From the NCBI RefSeq assembly GCF_030209755.1, contig NZ_JARVRH010000029.1:1-41451 (forward strand): 41,451 nucleotides of DNA, read 5' to 3'. Position numbers and translations under genes: made by a program. Positions 16,722-23,881 of this stretch are shown here, one piece after another (positions within the stretch are counted from its first letter, which is position 1; every line of letters starts with the position of its first letter). The notes under the pieces are model-generated. The model did not search any database and had not been told where the DNA came from. It saw only the letters and a program-made list of their open reading frames with translations. The stretch comes from Arthrobacter sp. efr-133-TYG-118 (lineage in GTDB: Bacteria; Actinomycetota; Actinomycetes; Actinomycetales; Micrococcaceae).

Positions 16722-16780
16722 CGAGCATTAGTTGTCGTTCAGAGACCCCAATACGACAACAACTGCGAGTCAGTCGGGTC
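16714..16780. repeat. Dispersed palindromic repeat, copy A
   Basis: Begins with CCAACTAGC at the hmp stop, then GTTGTCGT (16731-16738) pairing with ACGACAAC (16753-16760), then ACTGCGAGTCAGTCGGGTC. It matches copy B (25521-25590) over most of its length. It also separates hmp from the converging TetR gene and may terminate both. Confidence 0.75.
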
Positions 16781-17396
16781 AGTCCGCCGGCGCCCCCGGC
16801 GGGCTGACACCCAACAACGGCAGCATCACCTCGTCCACTACCCGCACCAAATAATCGTCATCGATCGGCACTCCAGAGAAGATGAACCGCTGCCGCAGCA
16901 AGGCGGGGCCAGCCTCGATCCTCGTCTCCGTGGCCACGCTGGGATCGCATTCGCCGCGCGCCGCGGCCTGATCAATGATGGCCCGCATGATCTTTGCTAC
17001 GTTGCCCCGGGCGTACTCCTGGACCTCAGCCGCCACCGCCGGATTCTGGAGCGCCTCCCCCAATAGCCCCCGCATGGCTTGCCCCACTGTCCCTTCGAGT
17101 TGTTGGGCCACGAGCCGCAGGATCGCCAGGGCGTCTTCGCGCAGGCTGCCGGTGTCCGGCGCGGACGCCGGGCCGGGCATGGCATCGTAGGCTGCCTCGA
17201 GCACCAAGGCCGCGAGTCCGGGCCACCGCCTGTAGAGCGAAGCTTTACCCGCCCTGGCACGCTCAGCCACGCTGTCCATGGTCAACGCGGCGTAGCCGGA
17301 TTCAGCAATCCCTGCCCGGACTGCCTCGAAGATTGCGCTGTTCAGGGCCGCCCCGCGGCGGCGCGGCAGCTTCCGATGGTCCCGCTGCTGCGGCAT
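16779..17396 (-). CDS. TetR family regulator next to the rifampin-phosphotransferase-like gene
   Basis: A 205-residue TetR repressor. The N-terminal helix-turn-helix is at about 20-65: residues LNSAIFEAVRAGIAESGYAA, then TMDSVAERARAGKASLYRRW, with the conserved KxxLYRRWP ending. A helical ligand-binding domain follows, with a PF16859-like segment LLRQRFIFSGVPIDD near the C-terminus. The ATG follows the TGA of the upstream gene after one base, so it is co-transcribed with that enzyme gene. The frame continues upstream inside the neighbour, but MPQQRDHRK is the sensible start. It probably represses the pair through the operator at 19972-19992. The inducing compound is unknown. Confidence 0.88.
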   Translation of the reverse strand: MPQQRDHRKLPRRRGAALNSAIFEAVRAGIAESGYAALTMDSVAERARAGKASLYRRWPGLAALVLEAAYDAMPGPASAPDTGSLREDALAILRLVAQQLEGTVGQAMRGLLGEALQNPAVAAEVQEYARGNVAKIMRAIIDQAAARGECDPSVATETRIEAGPALLRQRFIFSGVPIDDDYLVRVVDEVMLPLLGVSPPGAPAD

Positions 17397-17397
17397 C

Positions 17398-19953
17398 TCA
17401 AGATCTCTCCGCCGATGCGGCCGGGAGAACCACCCCCAGGGTTCCGTCCACGAGTACTTGCTGGCCGTCGGCCAAGGTGCTGGTGCCCGAGCCGGTGCCC
17501 ATAACGGCTGGAATTCCGTATTCCCTCGCGACGATCGCCGCATGCGAACCGAGCCCGCCGGCGTCCACCACAACCGCGGCGGCCCGTTGGAACAGCGGCG
17601 TCCAGGCGGGGTTGGTGTAAGGGCAGACGAGGACCTCTCCGCTGCGCAGCCGTCCGAACTCGGCCGGTCCGCGGATCACCCGGACCGGACCGGTCGCCTG
17701 GCCGCGGCTGGCTGCAGTACCGGAGACGAGGGCACCTTCCACCTGGCGGCCCTGGCGGCCTCGAGCAAAGAGCAAAGCCGGATCGAGCAGCGGTATGCCT
17801 TCGAGCCCGCGCCGCTTTGCCGCGCGAGCCAGCACCAGCGGCCGGAAACGGTCACGGAGTGAAGCCGGCAGCGCGCCGTCGTCGTCGTCTGTGATGGACT
17901 CCAGTTCCTCGAACCGCAGGTGATAGATCTCGTCGGGCTCATCGATCACGCCGGCCAGCACCAGCCGCCGGCCGAGCTCCCGGTAAGCCCTGCGGATCGG
18001 CGGGATGGCTTTGGTGGCGTAGAAGTGGCTGTCCTCGCGGAACGCCATTCCGGCTTGGGCAGACCCGACGGCGTCGAACACCCTTCGTCGCAACGGCTCG
18101 AAGCGGAGAGCCGGATGACGTTTCAATTCCGCAAGCGCATTCCCGGCGTGATCAACGGTTTGGGGCCGCTGTCCGGACAAGGCCTTCACGAGGCCAAGAA
18201 CCACCTCGGGGGCGTCGGACCACGTGGGCGCACTACTCAGGACAATGCTCGTGGTTTCGCGGTGGCCGTACTCAAGCTGGAACGCCTCGAAAGCCTCGCG
18301 GAATGCACGATGTTCGGGTTCCTTTTCTACCAGGTCCAGGAGCTCCCGCGGTCCTGGACCAAGCAAGGCACGGGACAGCACAGGATCATCCGCCGCAATG
18401 GAAGCGAGCCGTTCAAGAGCCCGGTTGGCCTGGCTCGTCCGGGTTTCCGCCCCCGCGATCAACGCAGGCGCAAGCTTTGTCTTGCCAAGGAGCAAGAGCA
18501 TGAAACGCATTTTCAGCACCGGCACCAGGATGCCGGGCAAGTAGGAGACCCGCAAGTCCGTCATGCCCTGCATCGCGGCGAAGCACTCCTGCGCACATGC
18601 AACGACCGCACGCCACCGCAGGGGGCCGAGGTCCTGGCCATTCAGTCGTTCAATGTTGTCGATGAAAACGGAGAAACGAGGATCCCGGGTCCAGGCGCCG
18701 GCTTTGAATCGCCTCGCCCGGCGCAGCAAGGACGCCGGCGCGGCAAGCGTTCGGATGGTCGGGCGCGGCACAGGCGGGATGAGCTGAACCACCACCCCGT
18801 CTTCCTCCGGCAGCAACTTCTCCACTGCAGGGAAGACCACGCCCACGCTCCCGGCCATGCCGTGAAGCATGGCAAGGATTCCCCGACTCATCCAGCCGGA
18901 TACATCCAAGGGATAGGGCCGTTCCTGGAACATCTCGATGAAGAACGGTCCCACCCGACGTTGTACCGCGTTGAGGACGGGCGGTTGGGGCGGTAGCGCG
19001 GTCATCGGCCTCGACTGCAGCACGTACAGCGTTCCGCCGGCCACCGCCCATTCGATGTCCTGTGGTCGGCCGAACTGCTGTTGGGCCTTCTTTCCCAGCC
19101 TGGCCAATTCCGCCAATTCCTCCGCGGCGAGCCCGTGATTCGCGCTTTGCGTACCGGAGCTTTCTTGCGTGCCGCCGCCCTCAGCCGCGCTGATCACCAC
19201 TTCGCGGCCACCGGGCGTGAAACTCAGCACTTTCCCCGAGGCGTCCAGGACATAATGCTCCGGAGTCACCCGCCCGGAGACCACGGCTTCCCCCAGCCCG
19301 GGGTTCGCGTCCACAACCATCTCGCCGCGCTCGCCCGTGACCGGGTTCGCAGTAAACAGGACGCCCGCAATGGCGGCCGGAACCATTTTTTGCACGACGA
19401 CGGCGATCGCCACATCGTGCGCATCTATCCCCTGCCGTCGGCGGTAGGCCATGGCCCGGTCCGTCCACAACGATGCCCAGCAATTGGCGACTGCCCGGAC
19501 AACGTCGTCCCCGCCCAGCACGTTGAGATAGGTATCCTGCTGACCGGCGAACGCGGCTCCCGGAAGATCCTCCGCCGTGGCACTGGACCGGACCGCGACC
19601 GCCCCGCCGCCCAGCCTCGCATAGGCATCGAGGATCTCCTGCCGCAGCCCCTCGGGCATGTCCGCCGCAGCAAAGAGGGCCCGCAGGGCGGCACTACCGG
19701 TGCCGTCGCCGCCGTCGGGGGCTTCATCGGGCACGGACAGAAAGCCGCCCAGCGCGGCACCCACGTTCGTTTCCGCCAGGTAGGACAGGTACGCGCCCGT
19801 GGTGATGACAAAGCCCGGCGGCACCGGAAACCCTTGACGCACCAACTCGCCCAGCGCGGCACCTTTTCCACCGGCAACGGCGACATCCCCCACACCGAAA
19901 TCTGCCAAGGGCGCAGTAGCGGACTCTTTTGTGTGCTGCTGGGCATCGTCCAC
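17398..19953 (-). CDS. PEP/pyruvate-dikinase-type phosphotransferase, rifampin phosphotransferase-like
   Basis: An 851-residue protein. The N-terminal ATP-grasp domain (about 15-320) shows GGKGAALGELVRQGFPVPPGF, AVRSSATAEDLPGAAFAGQQ, and QDIEWAV with LQSRPMT at its end. The middle (320-735) is helix-rich and not a PEP-binding barrel. The C-terminus has the phosphohistidine swivel domain with His804 in GGLGSHAAIVARE. This ATP-grasp / middle / His-swivel order matches rifampin phosphotransferases (about 865 residues) rather than PEP synthase or PPDK, which end in a barrel. Rph transfers the beta-phosphate of ATP to rifamycins. Whether this one uses a rifamycin or another hydroxyl compound is uncertain. 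GTG start; TetR gene follows directly. Confidence 0.8.
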   Translation of the reverse strand: MDDAQQHTKESATAPLADFGVGDVAVAGGKGAALGELVRQGFPVPPGFVITTGAYLSYLAETNVGAALGGFLSVPDEAPDGGDGTGSAALRALFAAADMPEGLRQEILDAYARLGGGAVAVRSSATAEDLPGAAFAGQQDTYLNVLGGDDVVRAVANCWASLWTDRAMAYRRRQGIDAHDVAIAVVVQKMVPAAIAGVLFTANPVTGERGEMVVDANPGLGEAVVSGRVTPEHYVLDASGKVLSFTPGGREVVISAAEGGGTQESSGTQSANHGLAAEELAELARLGKKAQQQFGRPQDIEWAVAGGTLYVLQSRPMTALPPQPPVLNAVQRRVGPFFIEMFQERPYPLDVSGWMSRGILAMLHGMAGSVGVVFPAVEKLLPEEDGVVVQLIPPVPRPTIRTLAAPASLLRRARRFKAGAWTRDPRFSVFIDNIERLNGQDLGPLRWRAVVACAQECFAAMQGMTDLRVSYLPGILVPVLKMRFMLLLLGKTKLAPALIAGAETRTSQANRALERLASIAADDPVLSRALLGPGPRELLDLVEKEPEHRAFREAFEAFQLEYGHRETTSIVLSSAPTWSDAPEVVLGLVKALSGQRPQTVDHAGNALAELKRHPALRFEPLRRRVFDAVGSAQAGMAFREDSHFYATKAIPPIRRAYRELGRRLVLAGVIDEPDEIYHLRFEELESITDDDDGALPASLRDRFRPLVLARAAKRRGLEGIPLLDPALLFARGRQGRQVEGALVSGTAASRGQATGPVRVIRGPAEFGRLRSGEVLVCPYTNPAWTPLFQRAAAVVVDAGGLGSHAAIVAREYGIPAVMGTGSGTSTLADGQQVLVDGTLGVVLPAASAERS

Positions 19954-19971
19954 GGCCCGGACCCCCGGAAA

Positions 19972-19992
19972 TAGAGAACTACTGGTTCTCTA
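19972..19992. promoter_or_regulatory. Candidate TetR operator upstream of the Rph-like gene
   Basis: Perfect inverted repeat TAGAGAAC-TACTG-GTTCTCTA, 8-bp arms, ending 19 bases before the GTG start at 19953. Size, symmetry and position fit autoregulation by the TetR gene in the same operon. The rifamycin-associated element known upstream of other rph genes is not seen here. Confidence 0.55.
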
Positions 19993-20057
19993 AAAACTAC
20001 TCTGGCGCCAATCGCGGCACAATGCTCCGCAACGGCTGCTCCAAGATGCGGGAACGA

Positions 20058-20095
20058 CGACGGCGGTCCCGCACCTCAGTGCGGAACCGCCGTCG
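20058..20095 (-). terminator. Hairpin downstream of pckG
   Basis: CGACGGCGGTCCCGCAC pairs with GTGCGGAACCGCCGTCG around CTCA, one internal mismatch. It lies 15 bases after the pckG stop. There is no U-tract on the minus strand, as is common in high-GC actinobacteria. Confidence 0.65.
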
Positions 20096-20109
20096 GACGT
20101 GCTGGTGGT

Positions 20110-21936
20110 CTAGGCCAGGCGGGCCTTCAGGCCGTCGAGCTCGGAGAGGAGCGCGGCTGGCAGGGACCCGCCGAACTTTGCATACCATTCCTCGATCGAT
20201 GCCAGTTCGGTCTTCCACTCGGAGGCGTCGACGCGCACTGCGGCTTCCACCTCGGCTGGGGTCATGTCCAGGCCTTCGAGGTCGATGGACTCGCCGGTCG
20301 GCACGAAGCCGATGGGAGTCTCGACGGCGTCGGCCTTGCCTTCGAGCCGCTCGATGGCCCACTTGAGGACGCGGGCATTGTCGCCGAAGCCAGGCCAGGC
20401 GAAGCCACCCTCGGCAGTGCGGCGGAACCAGTTGACCAGGAAGATCTTGGGCAGCCGCTCCGGGTTGGCCTTGGCGGACAGGTTGACCCAGTGGTTGAGG
20501 TAGTCGCCTGCGTCGTAGCCGATGAACGGCAGCATTGCCATGGGGTCGCGGCGCACGACGCCAACGGCACCGGCCGCAGCAGCCGTGGTCTCGGAGGACA
20601 ATGTGGAACCCATGAAGATTCCGTTGGACCAGTCGCGGGCCTCGGTGACCAGCGGGATGGTGGTCTTGCGGCGGCCGCCGAAGAGGATCGCGGAGAGCTC
20701 TACGCCGTCGGGGCTGAAGTACTCCTCGGCCAGCATGTCGATCTGGTCGATCGGGGTGCAGAAGCGGGAGTTCGGGTGTGCAGCAGGCTTGTCGGACTCG
20801 GGGGTCCAAGAGTTGCCCTGCCAATCGGTCAGGTGCGCCGGAGTTTCCTTCGTCATGCCCTCCCACCAGACGCCGCCGTCGTCGGTCAGGGCAACGTTGG
20901 TGAAGATGCTGTTGCCCTTCGCGATGGCACGCATGGCGTTGGGGTTGGTACCCCAACCGGTGCCGGGAGCGACGCCGAACAGGCCGGCCTCGGGGTTGAC
21001 GGCACGCAGCTCGCCTTCCTTGCCGAAGCGCATCCAGGTGATGTCGTCGCCGAGGGTCTCGACCTTCCAGCCCTTGATGGTGGGGTCGAGCAGCGCGAGG
21101 TTGGTCTTGCCGCAAGCGGAGGGGAACGCCGCAGAGATGAAGTAGGTCTTCTGCTCAGGCGAAGTCAGCTTCAGGATGAGCATGTGCTCCGCCAGCCAGC
21201 CTTCGTCGCGGGCCATGACTGACGCGATGCGCAGGGCGTAGCACTTCTTGCCGAGGAGGGCGTTGCCGCCGTAACCCGAGCCGAAGGACCAAATGGAGCG
21301 CTCTTCCGGGAAGTGCACGATCCACTTGTCGGGGTTGCAGGGCCATGCGACGTCAGCCTGGCCGGCTTCCAACGGAGCGCCCAGGGAGTGCAACGCGGGG
21401 ACGAAGAAAGCGTCGGTCTGCGTAATGCGCTCAAGGACGTCGGTGCCGATGCGCGCCATGATGCGCATCGAGGCAACAACGTAGGCGGAGTCGGTGATCT
21501 CGACGCCGAACTTCGGATCTTCGGCATCCAGGTGGCCCATGACGAACGGAATGACGTACATGGTGCGGCCGCGCATGGAGCCGGCGAACAGCCCGCGCAG
21601 CTTCTGCTTCATCTCAGCCGGAGCCATCCAGTTGTTGGTGAAGCCGGCGTCGTGCTCCTTCTCGGAGCAGATGAAGGTCTGCTCTTCCACACGAGCTACG
21701 TCCGCGGGATCGGAGAATGCAGCGAAAGAATTGGGGAAAAGGTCTTGGTTCAGCCTCTTCAGGGTGCCGGCCTCAACGAGTTCGTCGGTCAGCTTCTTGT
21801 TTTCAGCTTCGCTGCCGTCAACCCAGTGGATGCGGTCCGGCTGTGTCAGCTCGGCTACTTCCTCCACCCAGGCCAACAGGCGTGCATGCGTAGTAGGTGC
21901 CTTCTCAAGCAGCGGCAGTCGCGCCAGATCGCCCAT
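20110..21936 (-). CDS. pckG: Phosphoenolpyruvate carboxykinase (GTP)
   Basis: A 608-residue cytoplasmic enzyme converting oxaloacetate and GTP to PEP and CO2, the entry point to gluconeogenesis. The sequence carries the substrate loop FAGSMRGRTMYVIPF, the phosphate loop FPSACGKTN (about 285), the metal segment GDDITWM, and the C-terminal GDYLNHWV and NWFR motifs that mark the GTP-dependent class. The length equals the usual 600-610. The start is supported by AAGGGA seven bases upstream. It has a 280-base upstream region and a hairpin after the stop, so it is a single-gene unit. The Rph-like gene beyond has its own control region. Confidence 0.98.
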   Translation of the reverse strand: MGDLARLPLLEKAPTTHARLLAWVEEVAELTQPDRIHWVDGSEAENKKLTDELVEAGTLKRLNQDLFPNSFAAFSDPADVARVEEQTFICSEKEHDAGFTNNWMAPAEMKQKLRGLFAGSMRGRTMYVIPFVMGHLDAEDPKFGVEITDSAYVVASMRIMARIGTDVLERITQTDAFFVPALHSLGAPLEAGQADVAWPCNPDKWIVHFPEERSIWSFGSGYGGNALLGKKCYALRIASVMARDEGWLAEHMLILKLTSPEQKTYFISAAFPSACGKTNLALLDPTIKGWKVETLGDDITWMRFGKEGELRAVNPEAGLFGVAPGTGWGTNPNAMRAIAKGNSIFTNVALTDDGGVWWEGMTKETPAHLTDWQGNSWTPESDKPAAHPNSRFCTPIDQIDMLAEEYFSPDGVELSAILFGGRRKTTIPLVTEARDWSNGIFMGSTLSSETTAAAAGAVGVVRRDPMAMLPFIGYDAGDYLNHWVNLSAKANPERLPKIFLVNWFRRTAEGGFAWPGFGDNARVLKWAIERLEGKADAVETPIGFVPTGESIDLEGLDMTPAEVEAAVRVDASEWKTELASIEEWYAKFGGSLPAALLSELDGLKARLA

Positions 21937-22219
21937 CGTGGTTCCCTTCCTCGGGTTCAGTGGTGTGTCCTAAATGCTAGGGGGCGCGGAGTAGACCAAT
22001 CTGGGTTCGGACATGGGATCTCTTGACCATTTCGGAGCAAAACCCCTAAAAATCAAGGATCCACGTCAGAGATACGCTGAATTTAGTGACTAAGGTCACA
22101 TAGACCGGTCTAGTTAGGTAGATTACATCGCGTCGATTTGGCAGCAACAGGGATCTCGCGTAAAGTTTATTGAGGTTCGAGGGGGGAGCGAGTTTGAAAC
22201 TCCCGAGAATCACCAAGAT
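21937..22219. promoter_or_regulatory. Divergent regulatory region of pckG and tRNA-Arg
   Basis: No gene. Contains the palindrome TAGACCGGTCTA at 22101-22112 and a small inverted repeat GTGAC-TAAG-GTCAC at 22086-22099; both may be regulator sites for pckG. A tRNA promoter occupies 22138-22166, and a short hairpin GGGAG...CTCCC lies just before the tRNA. Confidence 0.45.
22138..22166 (+). promoter_or_regulatory. Predicted promoter of tRNA-Arg(ACG)
   Basis: TTGGCA at 22138-22143 and TAAAGT at 22161-22166 with a 17-base spacer; transcription would start about 45 bases before the tRNA. Confidence 0.55.
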
Positions 22220-22293
<74 letters not shown>

Positions 22294-22300
22294 CAAATGA

Positions 22301-22333
22301 AGACCCGCACCGGTCCCGGTGCGGGTCTTTTTT
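22301..22333 (+). terminator. Rho-independent terminator of tRNA-Arg
   Basis: Perfect stem AGACCCGCACCG / CGGTGCGGGTCT with GTCC loop and a T6 tract. Confidence 0.92.
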
Positions 22334-22396
22334 CGTTAAATTTCGGTCCGGGTTTGGTTGACGAACAGCCCTCCCCTCGTTTGCTCCGGGTTCCAC

Positions 22397-22494
22397 GCGC
22401 CTTCCTGCCCCTCTTTGGCGCGCCAATGCCCCGGAATGACGAGACTCGCCGTGTCGCAAACGCTTTCCCAAACCAAAGAAGGTCAGGAAGGCGC
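22397..22494. repeat. Inverted repeat with 22-nt arms, 54-nt centre, downstream of tRNA-Arg
   Basis: Arms 22397-22418 and 22473-22494 pair at 20 of 22 positions (GCGCCTTCCTG... with ...CAGGAAGGCGC). The inner edge of the left arm runs into the palindrome TTGGCGCGCCAA. The gene-free stretch 22334-22774 contains this element, a second one at 22568-22658 and the nanR terminator; no credible coding frame was found in it. Confidence 0.75.
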
Positions 22495-22567
22495 AGGCCT
22501 CTAGGAAACCGAAGGATTCCCCGCATCACCCCAGGCAGGCCTCACTCGATGCCGGAGGTGCGCGTAC

Positions 22568-22658
22568 GATTCTGCTGGATCATTGGCGCTGCCACGGGCC
22601 GGCACCCCTGGAATCACGCGGCCGAGACCTTCGGCAAGGGGAATGATCCAGCAGAATC
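22568..22658. repeat. 91-bp element with perfect 17-bp terminal inverted repeats
   Basis: GATTCTGCTGGATCATT at 22568-22584 and its exact complement at 22642-22658. The 57-base centre has its own short hairpin (GCCGA / TCGGC). It is the size of a miniature inverted-repeat element, but no target duplication is visible beside it. Confidence 0.75.
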
Positions 22659-22712
22659 CGACGCCTACCCACGGCCTCCGCTTGGCGGCAAGGGGCGACG
22701 CGGGCACACAAG

Positions 22713-22758
22713 GCAAGGGCCGCTGTCGTACTCATGAAAGTACGACGGCGGCCCTTGC
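22713..22758. terminator. Terminator hairpin of the sialic acid regulator gene
   Basis: 20-nt arms, 19 paired plus one wobble, loop CATGAA; starts 16 bases after the nanR stop. There is no strong U-tract, but the stem is very stable. Confidence 0.75.
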
Positions 22759-22774
22759 GCTTGGATGCCTGGCC

Positions 22775-23503
22775 TTAGACTGCGACTGCCTCGCTGATGC
22801 GGCGGCGGATTCCGTCGAAGTGACGGTTGAGCAGTTCGGCAGCCGCGGTCTTGTCCCCGGTTGCGACGGCGGTGTAGATGCTTCGGTGCATGGCCGCGGT
22901 GGCTACAAGGTCTTCGTTGGCAGAGCCGATCTCCACGTGGATCTTCCGATAGACCTTCCAGAAAACGCCCATGAGGTTGATGAGGAGCTCGTTGTTCAGC
23001 GGCTCGAACAGCCGGCGGTGGAACTCGGCGTCGGCGGCTACGAAGTTCTCGCCAGCGTGGGCGAGCTCCTCCATCTGCTTGACGGCCTCTTCGATCAGGG
23101 CGAGCTGCTCGGCGGTCATCACGTCCATGGATGAGCCGATGAGCCCCGATTCGAGGGCCTGGCGCACGTCCACGAGTTGGAGTGCCTCGAGCCCCTGGTG
23201 GCGCAGGGACAAGCGGCCCCGGAACGTCAGGCCGTCGGCGAGCGCCTCGAAGTTGCTCGGGGCGACGAACATGCCAAAGCCATGGCGGATCTCGATGACG
23301 CCCAGGGCCTGCAGCACTTTCAGGGATTCACGAAGGGTGTTGCGCCCTACCCCCAACGCCACGGAGAGTTCATTTTCCGTGGGCAAAGGATCGCCCGCCT
23401 CGAGCTCCCGTTCGAGGATCAATTCCATAATGTCCGACTGGAGGGCCCTGAGCCGGGCCTGTGCGCTGAACCGCGCCTGCGGAACGACACTGGAAGTGGT
23501 CAT
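22775..23503 (-). CDS. nanR: GntR/FadR-type (FCD) regulator of the sialic acid cassette
   Basis: A 242-residue repressor. The GntR winged helix-turn-helix spans about 14-82, including GDPLPTENELSVALGVGRNTLRESLKVL in two halves, and the wing HGFGMFV. The C-terminal FCD domain (about 105-235) shows the metal-binding histidine pattern: D..FHRRLFEP, H..I, and a final NRHFDGIR. Ligands of NanR-type FCD proteins are sialic acids. It is divergent from the transporter operon across a 378-base gap with a palindrome containing the GTNNNAC core typical of FadR-type regulators. The open frame reaches 23560 by TTG, but the AAGGAG box points to the ATG at 23503. The NanR name rests on neighbourhood. Confidence 0.85.
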   Translation of the reverse strand: MTTSSVVPQARFSAQARLRALQSDIMELILERELEAGDPLPTENELSVALGVGRNTLRESLKVLQALGVIEIRHGFGMFVAPSNFEALADGLTFRGRLSLRHQGLEALQLVDVRQALESGLIGSSMDVMTAEQLALIEEAVKQMEELAHAGENFVAADAEFHRRLFEPLNNELLINLMGVFWKVYRKIHVEIGSANEDLVATAAMHRSIYTAVATGDKTAAAELLNRHFDGIRRRISEAVAV

Positions 23504-23881
23504 GGCTCTCCTTGCAAAAGTACCCATCCCTGGCCCGGATCCTTTCAGGACCGGGGACAAGGAATCAGTGCGGTGTTAATGTTGAGGTGAGCCTAGCGCC
23601 CACCGTGGATATAGTGCTTCGCAACATACAATATCGGATGTCCCATCTCCTTGATAGATGTTCGCCTTTATTTTTGACCGAGCCCCAGTTCGAACCTCGC
23701 AAGGTGAACCGCGACGCAACGCCCATCGGCAGCACCTCGCCGGCAGCACAACGGCCGCTCCTCGGGTCACTAGTGATCCAGATCTCGCTTGACGACTTCA
23801 TGTGACCACCCTTACAGTTTCTTTACGAGCATCGGATGTCCTACATCCGATAACCAGAAAACTTGAATGGTGAGGCATCTT
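23504..23881. promoter_or_regulatory. Divergent control region of nanR and the transporter operon
   Basis: A gene-free, relatively AT-rich stretch. The sequence ATCGGATGT occurs at 23633-23641, next to an imperfect inverted copy ACATACAAT, and again in the perfect palindrome at 23831-23851. These look like two sites for the same regulator about 200 bases apart, allowing repression of both directions and possibly looping. Confidence 0.6.
23789..23851 (+). promoter_or_regulatory. Predicted promoter and operator of the sialic acid transporter operon
   Basis: TTGACG at 23789-23794 and TACAGT at 23813-23818, spacer 18. Transcription would start near 23825. The palindrome ATCGGATGT-CCT-ACATCCGAT (23831-23851) follows at once, where a bound repressor would block elongation or open-complex formation. 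Its centre reads GTCCTAC, the GTNNNAC core of FadR-type sites. Confidence 0.6.

Noticed and set aside
17398..19953. PEP synthase or pyruvate phosphate dikinase.
   Set aside because: The C-terminal PEP-binding barrel is absent and the His-swivel domain is last, as in rifampin phosphotransferases.
22297..22737. A 146-codon open frame after tRNA-Arg.
   Set aside because: It runs through the tRNA terminator and two inverted repeats and ends in the nanR terminator; no ribosome binding site or domain.
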